Assembly (NCBI RefSeq): GCF_003464085.1
Contig: NZ_QSDR01000001.1
Span: 124,001 to 188,000 of the forward strand
Reading direction: 5' to 3'
From: Clostridium sp. AM58-1XD
GTDB lineage: Bacteria > Bacillota > Clostridia > Lachnospirales > Lachnospiraceae
DNA length: 64,000 nt
Positions 26,782-37,245 of this stretch are shown one piece after another. Within the stretch, counting starts at the first letter, position 1. The number at the start of each line of letters is the position of its first letter. The notes under the pieces are model-generated. The model ran no database searches. It was not told where the DNA came from and saw only the letters and a program-made list of their open reading frames with translations. Made by a program: the position numbers and the translations under genes.

Positions 26782-29169
26782 ATGAATACAAACATCTGTG
26801 AAGAAAAGCAGCCGCTTACCGACCAGTATCTGGAAAAGATGAACCGCTATTGGAATGCGGCAAACTATCTTGCAGCAGGTCAGCTTTATCTGCTGGACAA
26901 CCCGCTTTTGAAAGAGCCGCTTACGATGGAACATGTAAAGAAAAAAATCGTCGGCCATTGGGGTACCGTGCCAGGACAGAATTTCGTTTACACCCATCTG
27001 AACCGTGCGATTAAAAAATATGATCAGGACATGATTCTGATTTCAGGACCAGGTCACGGCGGAAACTTCTTCGTAGCGAACGCTTATCTGGAAGGTACAT
27101 ACAGTGAAGTATATCCGAATATCAGCCGTGACGAAGAAGGCATGAAGAAGCTGTTCAAACAGTTTTCATTCCCGGGCGGAATTTCCAGCCATGTAGCGCC
27201 GGAAACTCCAGGCTCCATCAATGAGGGCGGCGAACTTGGATATTCCATTGCCCATTCGTTCGGAGCTGTTCTGGATAATCCTGATTTAATAGCAGCCTGT
27301 GTAGTCGGCGACGGTGAGGCGGAAACTGGTCCGCTGGCAACCTCCTGGCAGAGCAATAAATTTTTAAATCCTGCAAATGACGGCGCTGTTCTGCCGATCC
27401 TGCATTTAAACGGATATAAAATCAGCAACCCGACGATTTTCGCGCGTATGTCACATGAAGAGGTGGAATGTTTCTTTAAGGGCTGCGGTTGGAAACCATA
27501 TTTTGTAGAAGGCTGTGAGCCGATGGAGATGCATCGGAAAATGGCGGAAACTTTGGATACGGTAATTGAAGAGATTAAGGAAATCCAGAGAAAAGCCAGA
27601 GAAGAGGGCTGCACGGAACGTCCTGCATGGCCGATGATCGTGCTTCGGACGCCGAAGGGATGGACAGGACCGAAGGTAGTGGACGGCAAACAGATTGAAG
27701 GAACCTTCCGCGCACATCAGGTGCCGATGACTATGGAAGAGCCGGAACATCTGGACCTCCTGAAGCAGTGGCTTGAGAGCTATCACCCGGAGGAACTGTT
27801 CGATGAAAACGGCCGCCTGATTCCTGAACTGGAAGCCCTTACTCCTGACGGAGACCATCGGATCGCAGCTAATCCACACGCAAACGGCGGTCTGCTTCTC
27901 CGTGACCTGCGCCTTCCTGATTTCCGACAGTATGGAATCGATGTTCCGAAACCTGGAAGCGTCGAAGCGCAGGATATGATCGAACTGGGAGGATTTGTCC
28001 GCGATATCTTCAAACTGAATGCAGAGAGTAAAAATTTCCGTATTTTCGGACCAGATGAAACGATGTCCAACCGCCTTGGAAAAGTTTTTGAAGCTACAAA
28101 CCGCGACTGGAACGAAGACCTTTATGACAATGATGAGTTCCTTGCAAACGACGGACGAGTGATGGACAGTATGCTGAGCGAGCATATGTGCGAAGGATGG
28201 CTGGAAGGATATCTGCTGACAGGACGTCATGGATTCTTCGCAAGCTATGAGGCCTTTATCCGTATCGTGGATTCCATGGCTGCCCAGCATGCAAAGTGGC
28301 TGAAGGTGTGCAATCAGCTTCCATGGAGACAGAAAATTGCTTCCCTGAACCTGATTCTGTCCTCCAACGTATGGCAGCAGGACCACAACGGCTTTACTCA
28401 TCAGGACCCCGGCTTCCTGGACCACATTGCTAATAAAAAAGCAGACGTTGTGCGCATGTACCTGCCGCCTGATACCAACTGCCTTCTGTCCAGCTTTGAC
28501 CACTGCATCCGGAGCAAAAATTACGTCAATGTTCTCGTGACATCCAAGCATCCGCGTCAGCAGTGGCTGACCATGGAACAGGCGGTTAAGCACTGTACCC
28601 AGGGAGTCGGCATATGGGAATGGGCGAGCAATGACCAGGGACAGGAACCGGATGTGGTTATGGCCTGCTGCGGTGACACGCCGACTCTGGAAACGCTGGC
28701 GGCTGTAACGATTCTCCGTGACGCCATGCCGGAAATCAAGATCCGCGTAGTCAATGTTGTCGATCTGATGAAGCTGGAATCTCACAGCAAGCATCCGCAC
28801 GGACTGACCGATGAAGAGTATGACGCCCTGTTTACCAAGGACAAACCGATCATCTTTGCATTCCACGGATACCCGACGCTGATTCATGAACTGACATATG
28901 AGCGCAGAAACAGAAACCTGTCTGTTCATGGCTATCTGGAAGAAGGTACGATTACAACACCATTTGATATGCGTGTGCAGAATGAAATTGACCGGTTCCA
29001 CCTTGTAAAGGATGTTCTGACCCACCTGCCTCAGCTTGGAAACCGCGGTTCTTACCTCGTACAGAAGATGAATGACAAACTTGTGGAGCACAAGCAGTAT
29101 ATCAGTGAAGTAGGACTGGATATGCCGGAAATCCGTGACTGGAAATGGCATACACCGGAAGAAAATTAA
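26782..29169 (+). CDS. xfp: Phosphoketolase (xylulose 5-phosphate / fructose 6-phosphate)
   Basis: Thiamine-diphosphate enzyme that splits xylulose 5-phosphate (often also fructose 6-phosphate) with phosphate to acetyl-phosphate and a shorter sugar phosphate. The 795-residue length and motifs are typical: [36 protein letters not shown], the ThDP motif [27 protein letters not shown], and [24 protein letters not shown] lies before the ATG. Acetyl-phosphate formation links pentose use to acetate and ATP. It is a single-gene unit with its own promoter and terminator and an intergenic repeat in its leader. No frame problems are seen. Confidence 0.97.
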   Translation: MNTNICEEKQPLTDQYLEKMNRYWNAANYLAAGQLYLLDNPLLKEPLTMEHVKKKIVGHWGTVPGQNFVYTHLNRAIKKYDQDMILISGPGHGGNFFVANAYLEGTYSEVYPNISRDEEGMKKLFKQFSFPGGISSHVAPETPGSINEGGELGYSIAHSFGAVLDNPDLIAACVVGDGEAETGPLATSWQSNKFLNPANDGAVLPILHLNGYKISNPTIFARMSHEEVECFFKGCGWKPYFVEGCEPMEMHRKMAETLDTVIEEIKEIQRKAREEGCTERPAWPMIVLRTPKGWTGPKVVDGKQIEGTFRAHQVPMTMEEPEHLDLLKQWLESYHPEELFDENGRLIPELEALTPDGDHRIAANPHANGGLLLRDLRLPDFRQYGIDVPKPGSVEAQDMIELGGFVRDIFKLNAESKNFRIFGPDETMSNRLGKVFEATNRDWNEDLYDNDEFLANDGRVMDSMLSEHMCEGWLEGYLLTGRHGFFASYEAFIRIVDSMAAQHAKWLKVCNQLPWRQKIASLNLILSSNVWQQDHNGFTHQDPGFLDHIANKKADVVRMYLPPDTNCLLSSFDHCIRSKNYVNVLVTSKHPRQQWLTMEQAVKHCTQGVGIWEWASNDQGQEPDVVMACCGDTPTLETLAAVTILRDAMPEIKIRVVNVVDLMKLESHSKHPHGLTDEEYDALFTKDKPIIFAFHGYPTLIHELTYERRNRNLSVHGYLEEGTITTPFDMRVQNEIDRFHLVKDVLTHLPQLGNRGSYLVQKMNDKLVEHKQYISEVGLDMPEIRDWKWHTPEEN

Positions 29170-29221
29170 AGATATTTAAAGCATATCTGCTGCGGCCCGG
29201 CCATACGGCCCGGCCGGTTCT

Positions 29222-29266
29222 GCAGGCGTCTTTTGTCCCTGACGGACAGAGGACGCCTGCTTTTTA
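29222..29266 (+). terminator. Rho-independent terminator after xfp
   Basis: Perfect stem GCAGGCGTC (29222-29230) / GACGCCTGC (29252-29260) followed by TTTTT. Confidence 0.9.
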
Positions 29267-29654
29267 TATCATAGAAAAGTACCTGCCGCAGGCAGTGAAG
29301 GATTTTGTGGGAATTATGGGGCCATGCTGCTCTCATCTTAACCACTCCGATGGTTCTGAAAAATAAGGAAAATTTGTCCGCCCCGGCTATGGAGAAATTC
29401 AGATATCATCACTTGACGGAAATGTGGAATTCCGATATAATAAAACCAATTTTCGGCAGAAGCTGATATCGGATTCAGAAGAATCATCATTTCATTATAA
29501 ATATAACGGATAAAATGGGAATTAAAGTGCCAGGAAGGCGTTGGCAGTTCAGAAGGACAGCCGCTTTTCGGGTACTTTTTGTTCTTTTGCAGAACGTGCG
29601 TCCAGTGGAAGGACAAGGTTTTGCGGGGAACGGCGGCGTGAAGGAGAATGAACG
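29267..29654 (+). other. Leader region of the nickel island
   Basis: No gene is seen between xfp and the binding-protein gene. Contents are the promoter and inverted repeat at 29413-29476, a small dyad TGCCAGGAAGGCGTTGGCA (around 29528-29546) and the ribosome site GAAGGAG. I found no match to the NiCo riboswitch pattern. Confidence 0.5.
29413..29476 (+). promoter_or_regulatory. Nickel-island promoter with inverted repeat over the -10
   Basis: TTGACG (29413-29418), 17-base spacer, TATAAT (29436-29441). GAATTCCGATAT (29427-29438), overlapping the -10, is repeated in inverted form as ATATCGGATTC (29466-29476), with one base fewer. This could be a metalloregulator operator or a leader hairpin. 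Confidence 0.6.
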
Positions 29655-31309
29655 ATGAGAAGAGGATTGTGGAAAAAGATTAGTGCCGCGGCTTTGGCAC
29701 TCTGCATGGCAGGAAGCTTGGCGCGTGTGGAAAAAAAGGGAATACGGCGGTGAGGGAAACAGATGTGACAGCTGCGGAGCAGGAGGGCGCCAGAGACAGC
29801 GTGATTGTGGTTATGGGGCCAACTTCGGAGCCGGAAGCCGGATTCGACCCTGCTTACGGATGGGGAGCGGGAGAACATGTGCATGAGCCGCTGATTCAGA
29901 GCACCCTTACAGTTACGGCTCCCGACTTAACGATCGGCTACGATCTGGCTACGGATATGAAAGCAAGCGAAGACGGGATGGTCTGGACCGTAACGATCCG
30001 CGATGACGCGAATTTTACGGACGGGGAAAAACTTACGGCGGAGGACGTGGCTTTTACATACAATATCCTTCGTGATACCAGCTCCGTCAATGACTTTACC
30101 ATGCTGAGGGAAGCGAAGGCTGTGGATGAAACGACGGTGGAATTTTATATGAACAGGCCGTATTCGATCTGGCCGTATACTATGGCGATTACGGGAATTA
30201 TTCCGGAACATGCATATGGGCCGGATTATGGAAGCAGTCCGATCGGCTCCGGCAGATATAAACTCAAACAGTGGGATAAGGGGCAGCAGGTGATTCTGGA
30301 GGCAAATCCTGATTATTACGGGGAAGAGCCGGAGATGAAGAGGGTCGTTATTCTGTTCATGGAAGAGGATGCGGCGTTTGCTGCCGTAAAAGCCGGGAAA
30401 GCGGATCTTGCATATACAGCTGCCACGTACGCGGATCAGACGGCAGATGGATATGAGCTTCTGGCATTTCCTACGGTAGACAATCGTGGTTTTAACCTCC
30501 CGGCCATACCGTCAGGAGAAATAAATGAAGACGGCATCCCTCTGGGCAATGATTTCACCTGTGATGTCATCGTGCGCCGTGCGATTAACATGGCAATCGA
30601 CCGGGAGGAGATGATTCAGAATGTATTGAACGGATATGGAACGGCCGCATACAGTGTCTGCGACAAGATGCCCTGGTATAATCCGGAATGCGAAACCGGA
30701 TATGACCGGGAAGAGGCGGAACGGCTGCTGGACAAGGCAGGCTGGAAGATGGGGGCTGACGGTTACAGGGAAAAAGAGGGAAAGAAAGCGGCATTTCATA
30801 TGCTTTATCCGGCCAGCGATTCCGTACGTCAGGCGCTGGCAGCCGATACGGCGAACCAGCTGAAGGAAATCGGCATCGATGTTCAGCCGGAAGGCGTGGA
30901 CTGGGATACGGCTTACGACAGAGCTCAGTCGGAACCGCTTATGTGGGGCTGGGGAGCCCATACGCCGATGGAACTCTACAATATCTATCATTCAGCAGGG
31001 GAAGCAGGCACATCCTATGCCCAGTACTCTCCTTACAGGAATGAGTCGGTGGACGGATATATGGATGAGGCGCTCAGAAGCAGCAATCTGGAAGAATCAT
31101 ATGAGCTTTGGAGGAAGGCACAGTGGGACGGCGCAACAGGAGTCAGCCAGGAAGGGGATATTCCATGGATATGGCTGGTGAATATTGATCACCTGTACTG
31201 GTCCAGAAGCGGACTGAAGGTGGCGGAGCAAAAACTTCATCCGCACGGACACGGATGGTCAATCGTCAATAATGTCGACCAGTGGAGTTGGGAATCAGAT
31301 GCTCCGTAG
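29655..31309 (+). CDS. Nickel/peptide-type ABC substrate-binding lipoprotein, frameshifted in the signal peptide
   Basis: Family-5 (OppA/NikA) binding protein. ATG 29655 follows GAAGGAG and encodes a lipoprotein signal, MRRGLWKKISAAALALCMAG. The frame breaks at about 29723: with one G restored the sequence reads SLAACGKKGNTA, a proper lipobox with cysteine, and joins the 500-residue mature domain ending at 31309. Motifs of the family include SEDGMVWTVTIRDD and LTAEDVAFTYN. The C-terminus contains HPHGHGW, a histidine cluster that would suit nickel binding. Nickel as substrate is inferred from that cluster and from the larBCE genes in the same run; a peptide substrate is the alternative. Confidence 0.87.
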
Positions 31310-31376
31310 CCTGGCTAAGCGTATTTGACCACGGGGCAGTCTCCAAAGCCAGGGGAGTATCGCTCAGACGACTGCC
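31310..31376 (+). other. Stem-loops between binding protein and permease genes
   Basis: CCTGGCT (31310-31316) / AGCCAGG (31347-31353), and GGCAGTC (31335-31341) / GACTGCC (31370-31376). The two pairings interleave and would compete. Such intercistronic structures often keep the binding-protein message more abundant. Confidence 0.5.
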
Positions 31377-31412
31377 TTGTCGAAAATAACAAAAAGAGGT
31401 GCAAAGGTGATT

Positions 31413-32426
31413 ATGCGGTGGGAAACGGATAGCTGGAAAAGGAAATATGTGGTGTTTGCAGGAAAACAGGTGGCCAGGATGGCGGTTCTTCTCGTACTGG
31501 TCAGTATAGCGGCGTTTTTTCTGCTGTCTATTTCACCGATTGATCCTCTGAAAACAAATGTCGGCCAGGCGGCTCTTGGCTCCATGAGCAGGGAGCAAGT
31601 AGAACGGCTGGAAGAATACTGGGGCGTAAATACGCCTGTTGCAGAGCGCTTTTTTACCTGGGCCGGGGATTTCCTGCGCGGCGATATGGGAGTTTCTCTG
31701 CTGTACCGCAGGCCTGTAGCAGAAGTGATCGGCGAAAAGCTTTCCAATTCAATCTGGCTCATGGCTGCGGCTTGGCTATTGTCAGGAGCCGGAGGCTTTA
31801 TCCTGGGGATCTGGCCGGCCGGAAGCGGGGAGCGCTGCCGATCGATTTGTGACGGGGTATTCTCTTGTCATGGCGAGTACGCCTGCATTCTGGCTGGCGA
31901 TGGTCCTGCTGATGATCTTTGCCGTATGGCTGAAAATCCTGCCGATCGGTTTAAGCGTGCCGATCGGCAGCAGCGCGGCAGAAGCCGGTATTGGAGAGAA
32001 GATCGCCCATGCGGTTCTGCCGGCGGCAGCCTGAGCCTTACGGGAATTTCCAATATTGCTCTTCAGACAAGGGAAAAGATGGTAGAAGTGATGGAGAGCG
32101 ACTACGTTCTTTTTGCACGGGCAAGAGGGGATTCAGAGGCTTCCATCATCTTTAGACATGGGGTCCGGAATGTGGCGCTGCCTGCATTGACACTGCAGTT
32201 TGCGGCTGTCAGTGAAATTTTCGGAGGCTCTGTTCTGGTGGAACAGGTCTTTTCCTATCCAGGTCTGGGACAGGCTGCAATCGCGGCCGGGCTGGGGAGT
32301 GACGTATCTCTTCTCCTGGGAATTACGATTATCAGTGCGGCCATTGTATTTGCCGGGAACACGGCGGCAAATCTTTTGTACGGGATCGTGGATCCAAGGA
32401 TACGGAGAGGGGGAAAAGCGCTGTGA
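31413..32426 (+). CDS. ABC permease (NikB/OppB type), reading frame broken three times
   Basis: Membrane subunit of the importer. The N-terminal part (first helix VARMAVLLVLVSIAAFFLL, then DPLKTNVG and the segment around AERFFTWAGDFLRGDMGVS) and the C-terminal part with the EAA loop (ARARGDSEASIIFRHGVRN) and last helices are in one frame. Between about 31810 and 32035 the true protein is in two other frames: LAGRKRGALP, then DRFVTGYSLVMASTPAFWLA up to VLPAAA. Three single-base losses (C at about 31811, G at about 31840, C at about 32034) explain this and restore the frame. Restored length is about 338 residues, normal for OppB/NikB. The ATG 31413 start is preferred over upstream TTG/GTG. Confidence 0.83.
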   Translation: MRWETDSWKRKYVVFAGKQVARMAVLLVLVSIAAFFLLSISPIDPLKTNVGQAALGSMSREQVERLEEYWGVNTPVAERFFTWAGDFLRGDMGVSLLYRRPVAEVIGEKLSNSIWLMAAAWLLSGAGGFILGIWPAGSGERCRSICDGVFSCHGEYACILAGDGPADDLCRMAENPADRFKRADRQQRGRSRYWREDRPCGSAGGSLSLTGISNIALQTREKMVEVMESDYVLFARARGDSEASIIFRHGVRNVALPALTLQFAAVSEIFGGSVLVEQVFSYPGLGQAAIAAGLGSDVSLLLGITIISAAIVFAGNTAANLLYGIVDPRIRRGGKAL

Positions 32427-33259
32427 AAAAAAGAAAAGACGGCAGCAACAGGCGGACGGCGCTCCTCACACTTATGGCCGCGGCTGTCCTGTTCCTGGCT
32501 TTTATAACGCTGCTGGGCCAATACTGGAGAGAGGCTGCTCTGGCAACTGATTTTTCAGAAAAGAACGTGCTGCCCGGCTTGAGGCATGCGTTTGGAACAG
32601 ACTGGATGGGCCGCGATATGTTCAAACGGACAGTTACAGGCCTGTCGTTGAGTATACGCATCGGCCTTTTGACGGCGGCTGTCAGTGCAGTGTTGGCTTT
32701 TCTTCTGGGAACTGGGGCGGCCGTCATGGGAAAAAGAGCGGATGGATTGATCTGTGGTTTGATTGATGTTATTATGGGAATACCACATATTCTGCTTTTA
32801 ATATTAATTTCTTATGCATGCGGAAGGGGATTCTGGGGCGTTGTAATCGGCGTATCCCTGACTCACTGGACCTCTCTGGCAAGGCTGATCCGGGGAGAGG
32901 TGCTGCAGCTGAAAGAGAGCAATTATGTGAAGATTGCCGAAAGGCTGGGACACGGCAAGTGGCATATCGCGTTCCGCCATATGGCGCCTCATCTGCTGCC
33001 ACAGTTTGTCGTTGGATTGATTCTGCTTTTTCCTCATGCAATTCTCCATGAAGCGAGTATCACATTTCTGGGATTCGGCCTTTCACCGGAACAGCCGGCG
33101 ATCGGCGTGATCCTTTCTGAGAGCATGAAATATCTGGCTATGGGGAGATGGTGGCTGGCCCTTTTCCCGGGACTTTTTCTGCTGCTTACAGTGATGATGT
33201 TTCATTTCATCGGCCAGGGGCTATTGCGTGTTCTGGACCCTGGAAGCGCTCATGAATAG
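32423..33259 (+). CDS. ABC permease (NikC/OppC type)
   Basis: Second membrane subunit, 278 residues with six hydrophobic segments. GTG start overlaps the previous gene by 4 bases (GTGA). Family motifs: FGTDWMGRDMFKRTVTG after the first helix, the EAA loop region VKIAERLGHGKWHIAFRHMAPH, and HEASITFLGFGLSPEQPAIGVIL near the end. This protein is in one frame throughout, in contrast to its partner. Confidence 0.93.
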   Translation: MKKRKDGSNRRTALLTLMAAAVLFLAFITLLGQYWREAALATDFSEKNVLPGLRHAFGTDWMGRDMFKRTVTGLSLSIRIGLLTAAVSAVLAFLLGTGAAVMGKRADGLICGLIDVIMGIPHILLLILISYACGRGFWGVVIGVSLTHWTSLARLIRGEVLQLKESNYVKIAERLGHGKWHIAFRHMAPHLLPQFVVGLILLFPHAILHEASITFLGFGLSPEQPAIGVILSESMKYLAMGRWWLALFPGLFLLLTVMMFHFIGQGLLRVLDPGSAHE

Positions 33260-33280
33260 AAAATGGCAGGGGAGACAAAT

Positions 33281-34249
33281 ATGACAAATCAGAAGACGGA
33301 TGGGCAGGGAAGCTGTATGTTAGAGGTGAACAATCTTTCCATAAGCTTTACTCAGTATGAGAAGTGGTTTAGCAGGAAAGAGCTTCAGGTGATCAGGAAT
33401 CTGAATATTACGGTACGCGCCGGTGAGATTACGGCGGTGATCGGTTCCAGCGGATCGGGAAAGAGCCTGCTGGCCCACGGAATCCTGGGAATTCTTCCAT
33501 ACAACGCATCATTGGAAGGCAGTATGATTTATAAAGGAGAAGCCCTGACCGAAGAAAGGCAGAAGGCGCTTCGGGGAAGAGAGATCGTTCTCGTTCCGCA
33601 GAGCGTATCTTACCTGGATCCGCTTATGAAGGTGGGCGCACAGGTGAGAAACGGCAGGAAGGACAGGGCGTCGAAAGACAGGGAACGAGATATTTTAAAG
33701 CGGTACGGGCTGGGAAGGGATACGGAACATTTATATCCTTTTGAGCTTTCCGGAGGTATGGCCAGGAGAATCCTGATTTCTACAGCCGTCATGGAACGGC
33801 CGGGTCTCGTCATTGCAGATGAACCGACTCCCGGACTCCATATCGAGGCGGCCAGAAGGGTATTGGGCCATTTTCGCGAAATCGCAGACGACGGAGCTGG
33901 GGTTCTGCTGATTACCCATGACCTGGAACTGGCCCTTGATGTGGCGGATTCCATTGCAGTTTTGTATGCAGGAACTACGATCGAGGAAGCTTCCGCAGAA
34001 GATTTTATGACAGAAGAGACTCTGCGCCATCCATACACCAGGGCTCTGTACCGTGCTATGCCGAAAAACGGTTTCATTGCAGAACCGGGAACACAGCCTT
34101 ATGCAGGAGAAATTGCAGGCGGCTGTCCGTACCGGCCCAGATGTCCGTTCGCAAAAGAGGCGTGCGGCGGGGAAATTCCATGGCTCTTTGTAAACGGCGG
34201 ACATGTCAGATGCATAGAGGATATCAGAAAGGCAGGAGAGCGGAGATGA
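33281..34249 (+). CDS. ABC ATP-binding protein (NikD/OppD type)
   Basis: First nucleotide-binding subunit. Walker A GSSGSGKS, signature FELSGGMARR, Walker B LVIADEPTPGL, switch histidine in ITHD, then the OppD-type C-terminal extension with cysteines CPYRPRCPFAKEAC that in this family can hold an iron-sulfur cluster. ATG 33281 follows GGGGAG; an in-frame ATG at 33263 lacks a ribosome site. The Q-loop reads VLVPQSVSYLDP. It ends overlapping the next gene by the ATGA junction. Confidence 0.93.
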   Translation: MTNQKTDGQGSCMLEVNNLSISFTQYEKWFSRKELQVIRNLNITVRAGEITAVIGSSGSGKSLLAHGILGILPYNASLEGSMIYKGEALTEERQKALRGREIVLVPQSVSYLDPLMKVGAQVRNGRKDRASKDRERDILKRYGLGRDTEHLYPFELSGGMARRILISTAVMERPGLVIADEPTPGLHIEAARRVLGHFREIADDGAGVLLITHDLELALDVADSIAVLYAGTTIEEASAEDFMTEETLRHPYTRALYRAMPKNGFIAEPGTQPYAGEIAGGCPYRPRCPFAKEACGGEIPWLFVNGGHVRCIEDIRKAGERR

Positions 34250-34848
34250 AACTGGAGGGCAGGGAACTTTCTTTCCGGTATGACAATGGAAACAGGAAGA
34301 TATTAAACAGGTTCAGCATTTCCGTGGAGAGCGGCGAACGCGTCGGCCTGGCGGCGCCTAGCGGTTTCGGAAAAACAACGTGCTGTAAAATTCTTGCCGG
34401 ATATGAGCAGGCGGACAGCGGACAGGTGCTGCTGGACGGAAAACCGCTTACCAGCTGGAAGGGATACTGTCCGGTCCAGATGATCTGGCAGCATCCGGAA
34501 CTTTCCGTCAATCCCCGAAGGAAAATGAAGACGGTACTGGAAGAAGGAGATCAGGTGGAAGATCGGATCGTCCGGGGACTTGGAATCGAGAAAGGCTGGG
34601 AGAACCGTTACCCATTTGAGCTGTCGGGAGGAGAACTGCAGCGGTTTTGCATTGCCAGAGCGCTGGGAAAGAGGACGGAGATTTTACTGGCCGACGAAAT
34701 CAGCACCATGCTGGATCTTTTGACACAGAGTCAGATCTGGCAGTTTCTTTTGGAAGAAGCAGAGAGAAGAGGTCTTGGGATTCTTGTAGTAAGCCATTCG
34801 GAAGGGCTTTTGGAGCGGGTGTGTACGAGGATCGTCAGGCTGGAATAG
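34246..34848 (+). CDS. ABC ATP-binding protein (NikE/OppF type)
   Basis: Second nucleotide-binding subunit, 200 residues and shorter than a typical OppF because the C-terminal extension is absent, as in many nickel-type NikE proteins. Walker A APSGFGKTT, signature FELSGGELQRF, Walker B ILLADEISTML where a Ser replaces the usual Pro/Thr after Glu-Ile, and switch histidine VSHSEG. Start overlaps the previous stop (ATGA at 34246-34249). It is the last transporter gene before larB, 67 bases downstream. Confidence 0.92.
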   Translation: MKLEGRELSFRYDNGNRKILNRFSISVESGERVGLAAPSGFGKTTCCKILAGYEQADSGQVLLDGKPLTSWKGYCPVQMIWQHPELSVNPRRKMKTVLEEGDQVEDRIVRGLGIEKGWENRYPFELSGGELQRFCIARALGKRTEILLADEISTMLDLLTQSQIWQFLLEEAERRGLGILVVSHSEGLLERVCTRIVRLE

Positions 34849-34915
34849 GAAGTAAGGTCCTGAAGAATCAGAAATTACAGGGCGTGAAGGATATAAGCGA
34901 GTAAAGGAGCGGCAG

Positions 34916-35662
34916 ATGGATACAAGGGAATTACTGAAGAAGGTATCAGAGGGGACGATGTCCGTAGAACAGGCGGAGGCAGAGCTGAAAGACCTGCCGT
35001 ATAAGGATCTGGGGTATGCAAAACTGGACTTTCACAGAAAACTGCGTTCCGGATTTCCGGAGACGGTATTCTGTCAGGGAAAGCCGGATGCATATCTGAT
35101 ACAGATTTTTCAGACATTATATGAAAGAAATGGAGAGGTACTGGGGACAAGGGCGAGTGCAGAGCAGTACGAACTGGTAAAGACCGTGCTGCCGGAAACC
35201 GTATATGACCCGATTTCCAGAATCATTAAAATAGAAAAAGAAAATAAGGCGAAAGAAGGCTGCATCGTCATCTGCACGGGAGGTACGGCTGACATTCCCG
35301 TTGCAGAAGAGGCGGCACAGACAGCGGAGTTTTTCGGAAGCTCTGTGGACAGGGTCTACGATGTGGGAGTCGCGGGACTACACAGGCTTTTGAGCCAGAG
35401 GGAAAGGATTCAGAAGGCAAACTGTGTTGTAGCCGTGGCAGGGATGGAAGGTGCTCTGGGAACGGTGGTCGCCGGCCTGGTGGAGAATCCCGTTATCGCG
35501 GTTCCTACGTCTGTCGGTTACGGAGCAAACTTTAACGGCCTGTCAGCCCTTCTCACGATGATTAATTCCTGTGCAAACGGCATTTCCGTAGTCAATATCG
35601 ACAATGGTTACGGGGCCGGCTATCTGAGCACTCAGATCAACCGGCTGGCTGTGCATAAGTAG
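34916..35662 (+). CDS. larB: Nickel-pincer cofactor biosynthesis protein LarB
   Basis: Carboxylates and hydrolyses nicotinic acid adenine dinucleotide in the first step of nickel-pincer nucleotide synthesis. The 248-residue protein has the LarB N-terminal helical part (LLKKVSEGTMSVEQAEAEL, YAKLDFHRKLRSGFPETVFCQGK) and a PurE-like C-terminal domain: GGTADIPVAEEAA, VAGMEGALGTVVAGLV, AVPTSVGYGA, NGYGAGYLS. AAAGGAG precedes the ATG. The neighbours larC and larE complete the pathway; the ABC importer upstream would supply nickel. Confidence 0.95.
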   Translation: MDTRELLKKVSEGTMSVEQAEAELKDLPYKDLGYAKLDFHRKLRSGFPETVFCQGKPDAYLIQIFQTLYERNGEVLGTRASAEQYELVKTVLPETVYDPISRIIKIEKENKAKEGCIVICTGGTADIPVAEEAAQTAEFFGSSVDRVYDVGVAGLHRLLSQRERIQKANCVVAVAGMEGALGTVVAGLVENPVIAVPTSVGYGANFNGLSALLTMINSCANGISVVNIDNGYGAGYLSTQINRLAVHK

Positions 35663-35714
35663 GAAGGTGTCAGAAGGTATCAAAAGATAAAATAAGATAA
35701 AATGCAGCAGGCCA

Positions 35715-35742
35715 GGACGGCGGCCCATTCACTTGAACCCCC
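35715..35742 (+). other. Hairpin between larB and larC
   Basis: ACGGCGG / CCGCCGT stem with a 15-base loop and no T-run, so it is a possible RNA processing or stability element rather than a clear terminator. Confidence 0.45.
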
Positions 35743-35805
35743 GCCGTCGTGATCGGTTTCGATAAGTACCGGCGATCGGGCCGGGGAATTTTGGAGGAAA
35801 AGATG

Positions 35806-37198
35806 ATGGAAAGAATATTGTATCTGGAATGTAATTCCGGAATCAGCGGAGACATGACGGTAGGTGCCCTTCTGGATCTGGGAGCGGACAGAGAACGGCT
35901 CATAAGGCGCTGGACAGCCTGGGAGTCGGCGGTTACCGCCTGCACTTTGGAAGAAAATCGAAATGCGGGATCGATGCATTTGATTTTGACGTCTTTCTGG
36001 ACGGGCAGGGCGAGGGCGGGGCTCCCCATGATCACGATCATGGGGGAGACCACGGCCATCACCACCACGATCATGGGGAAGACCACGGCCATCACCACCA
36101 CGATCATGGAGAAGACCACGGCCATCATCACCACCACGATCACGGGGAAGACCACGGCCATCACCATCATGACCACGGGGACGGCCATTCTCATGAGGGA
36201 AACACGGACCACTGCCACAGAAATCTGCGGGATGTGACGGAAATCATCGACAGGATGAAGGAAAAGGAACATGTTCTGCCATGGCGAAAAAAATGTTTGC
36301 AATTGTGGCGGAAGCAGAGGCAAAATCACATGGGATTCCGGTGGATGAAGTTCATTTCCACGAGGTGGGTGCGATCGATTCCATCGTCGATATCGTAAGC
36401 GTTGCAGTGCTTATGGATGATCTTCAGGTGGATAAAGTCATCGTTTCACCACTGGCGGAGGGGCATGGATATGTACGCTGCCAGCATGGCGTGATCCCCG
36501 TTCCTGTACCTGCTACGGCGAATATAGCAAGTTCATACGGAATCAGCATGAAGGTGACGGACAACGAGGGGGAGATGGTTACTCCTACGGGCGCGGCCAT
36601 CGCTGCTGCGTACCACTGCAAAGAAGCGCTTCCGAAGGAATACAGGATCTGTAAAATCGGCGTAGGTGCCGGAAACAAGGAGTTTAAAAATGCCAATATT
36701 TTGAGGGCCATGCTGGTTGAAAAGGCTGAGGAAGAGGAGCGGGATCAGGATGATTCCATGTGGATTCTGGAGACAAATATCGACGACTGCAGCGGAGAAG
36801 CCCTTGGCTTTGCCATGGAACAGCTGTTGGACGGCGGCGCTGCCGACGTATGGTATATGCCTGCATTTATGAAGAAAAACAGGCCGGCTTATGTGCTCCA
36901 CGTGGTCTGCCGTAAAGAGATGATTTCCGCATTGGAAGACATTATATTCTCCTGTACCACGACCATCGGCATCCGCCGTTATGCCGTACAGCGTACCATT
37001 TTGGAGAGAAAAAAAGGGACGGTTGAGACGGAATACGGGGAAGCTCGGGTAAAGATATGTTTCCACAAAGGATGCACAGCCTGCTATCCGGAATATGAAA
37101 GTGTAAGAGAAATCTGCCAAAAAGGGAATATGAGCTATCAGGACGCATACCACCTTGTCTTGGAAATGGCTCAGAGAAAATATTCGGAAGGGCTGTGA
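35806..37198 (+). CDS. larC: Nickel insertion protein LarC with His-rich nickel-binding linker, frame broken twice
   Basis: Inserts nickel into the pincer nucleotide. The start MERILYLECNSGISGDMTVGALLDLG is typical. At about 35903 one A is missing (ATAAAGG expected); the protein then reads KALDSLGVGGYRLHFG and enters a His/Asp/Gly-rich linker of about 55 residues made of near-identical 33-36 base units. A second break at about 36272-36290 separates this from the C-terminal part (KKMFAIVAEAEAKSHG ... VHFHEVGAIDSIVDIV) ending at 37198. The second break is either a missing G or a programmed -1 shift at A-AAA-AAA (see findings). Alternative start 35803. Full length about 464 residues. Confidence 0.9.
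36035..36185 (+). repeat. Tandem repeat encoding the LarC His-rich linker
   Basis: Four imperfect units of 33 or 36 bases, each with the core GACCACGGCCATCACCACCA preceded by GATCATGGGG(G/A)A or close variants. It encodes HDHGEDHGHHH-type peptide, expected to bind or store nickel. Confidence 0.85.
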
Positions 37199-37245
37199 GA
37201 AAATGCTGCCAGGCTGCAGCAGGAAAGGAGAGCGGAGAAAGGACA

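Noticed and set aside
29267..29654. Nickel/cobalt or cobalamin riboswitch before the nickel island
   Set aside because: GGGAATTAAAGTGCC looked suggestive, but the conserved boxes of neither class are present.
36035..36185. Regular 33-36 base repeats resembling a CRISPR-like array
   Set aside because: Units are adjoining without unique spacers and encode the His-rich linker of LarC in frame.
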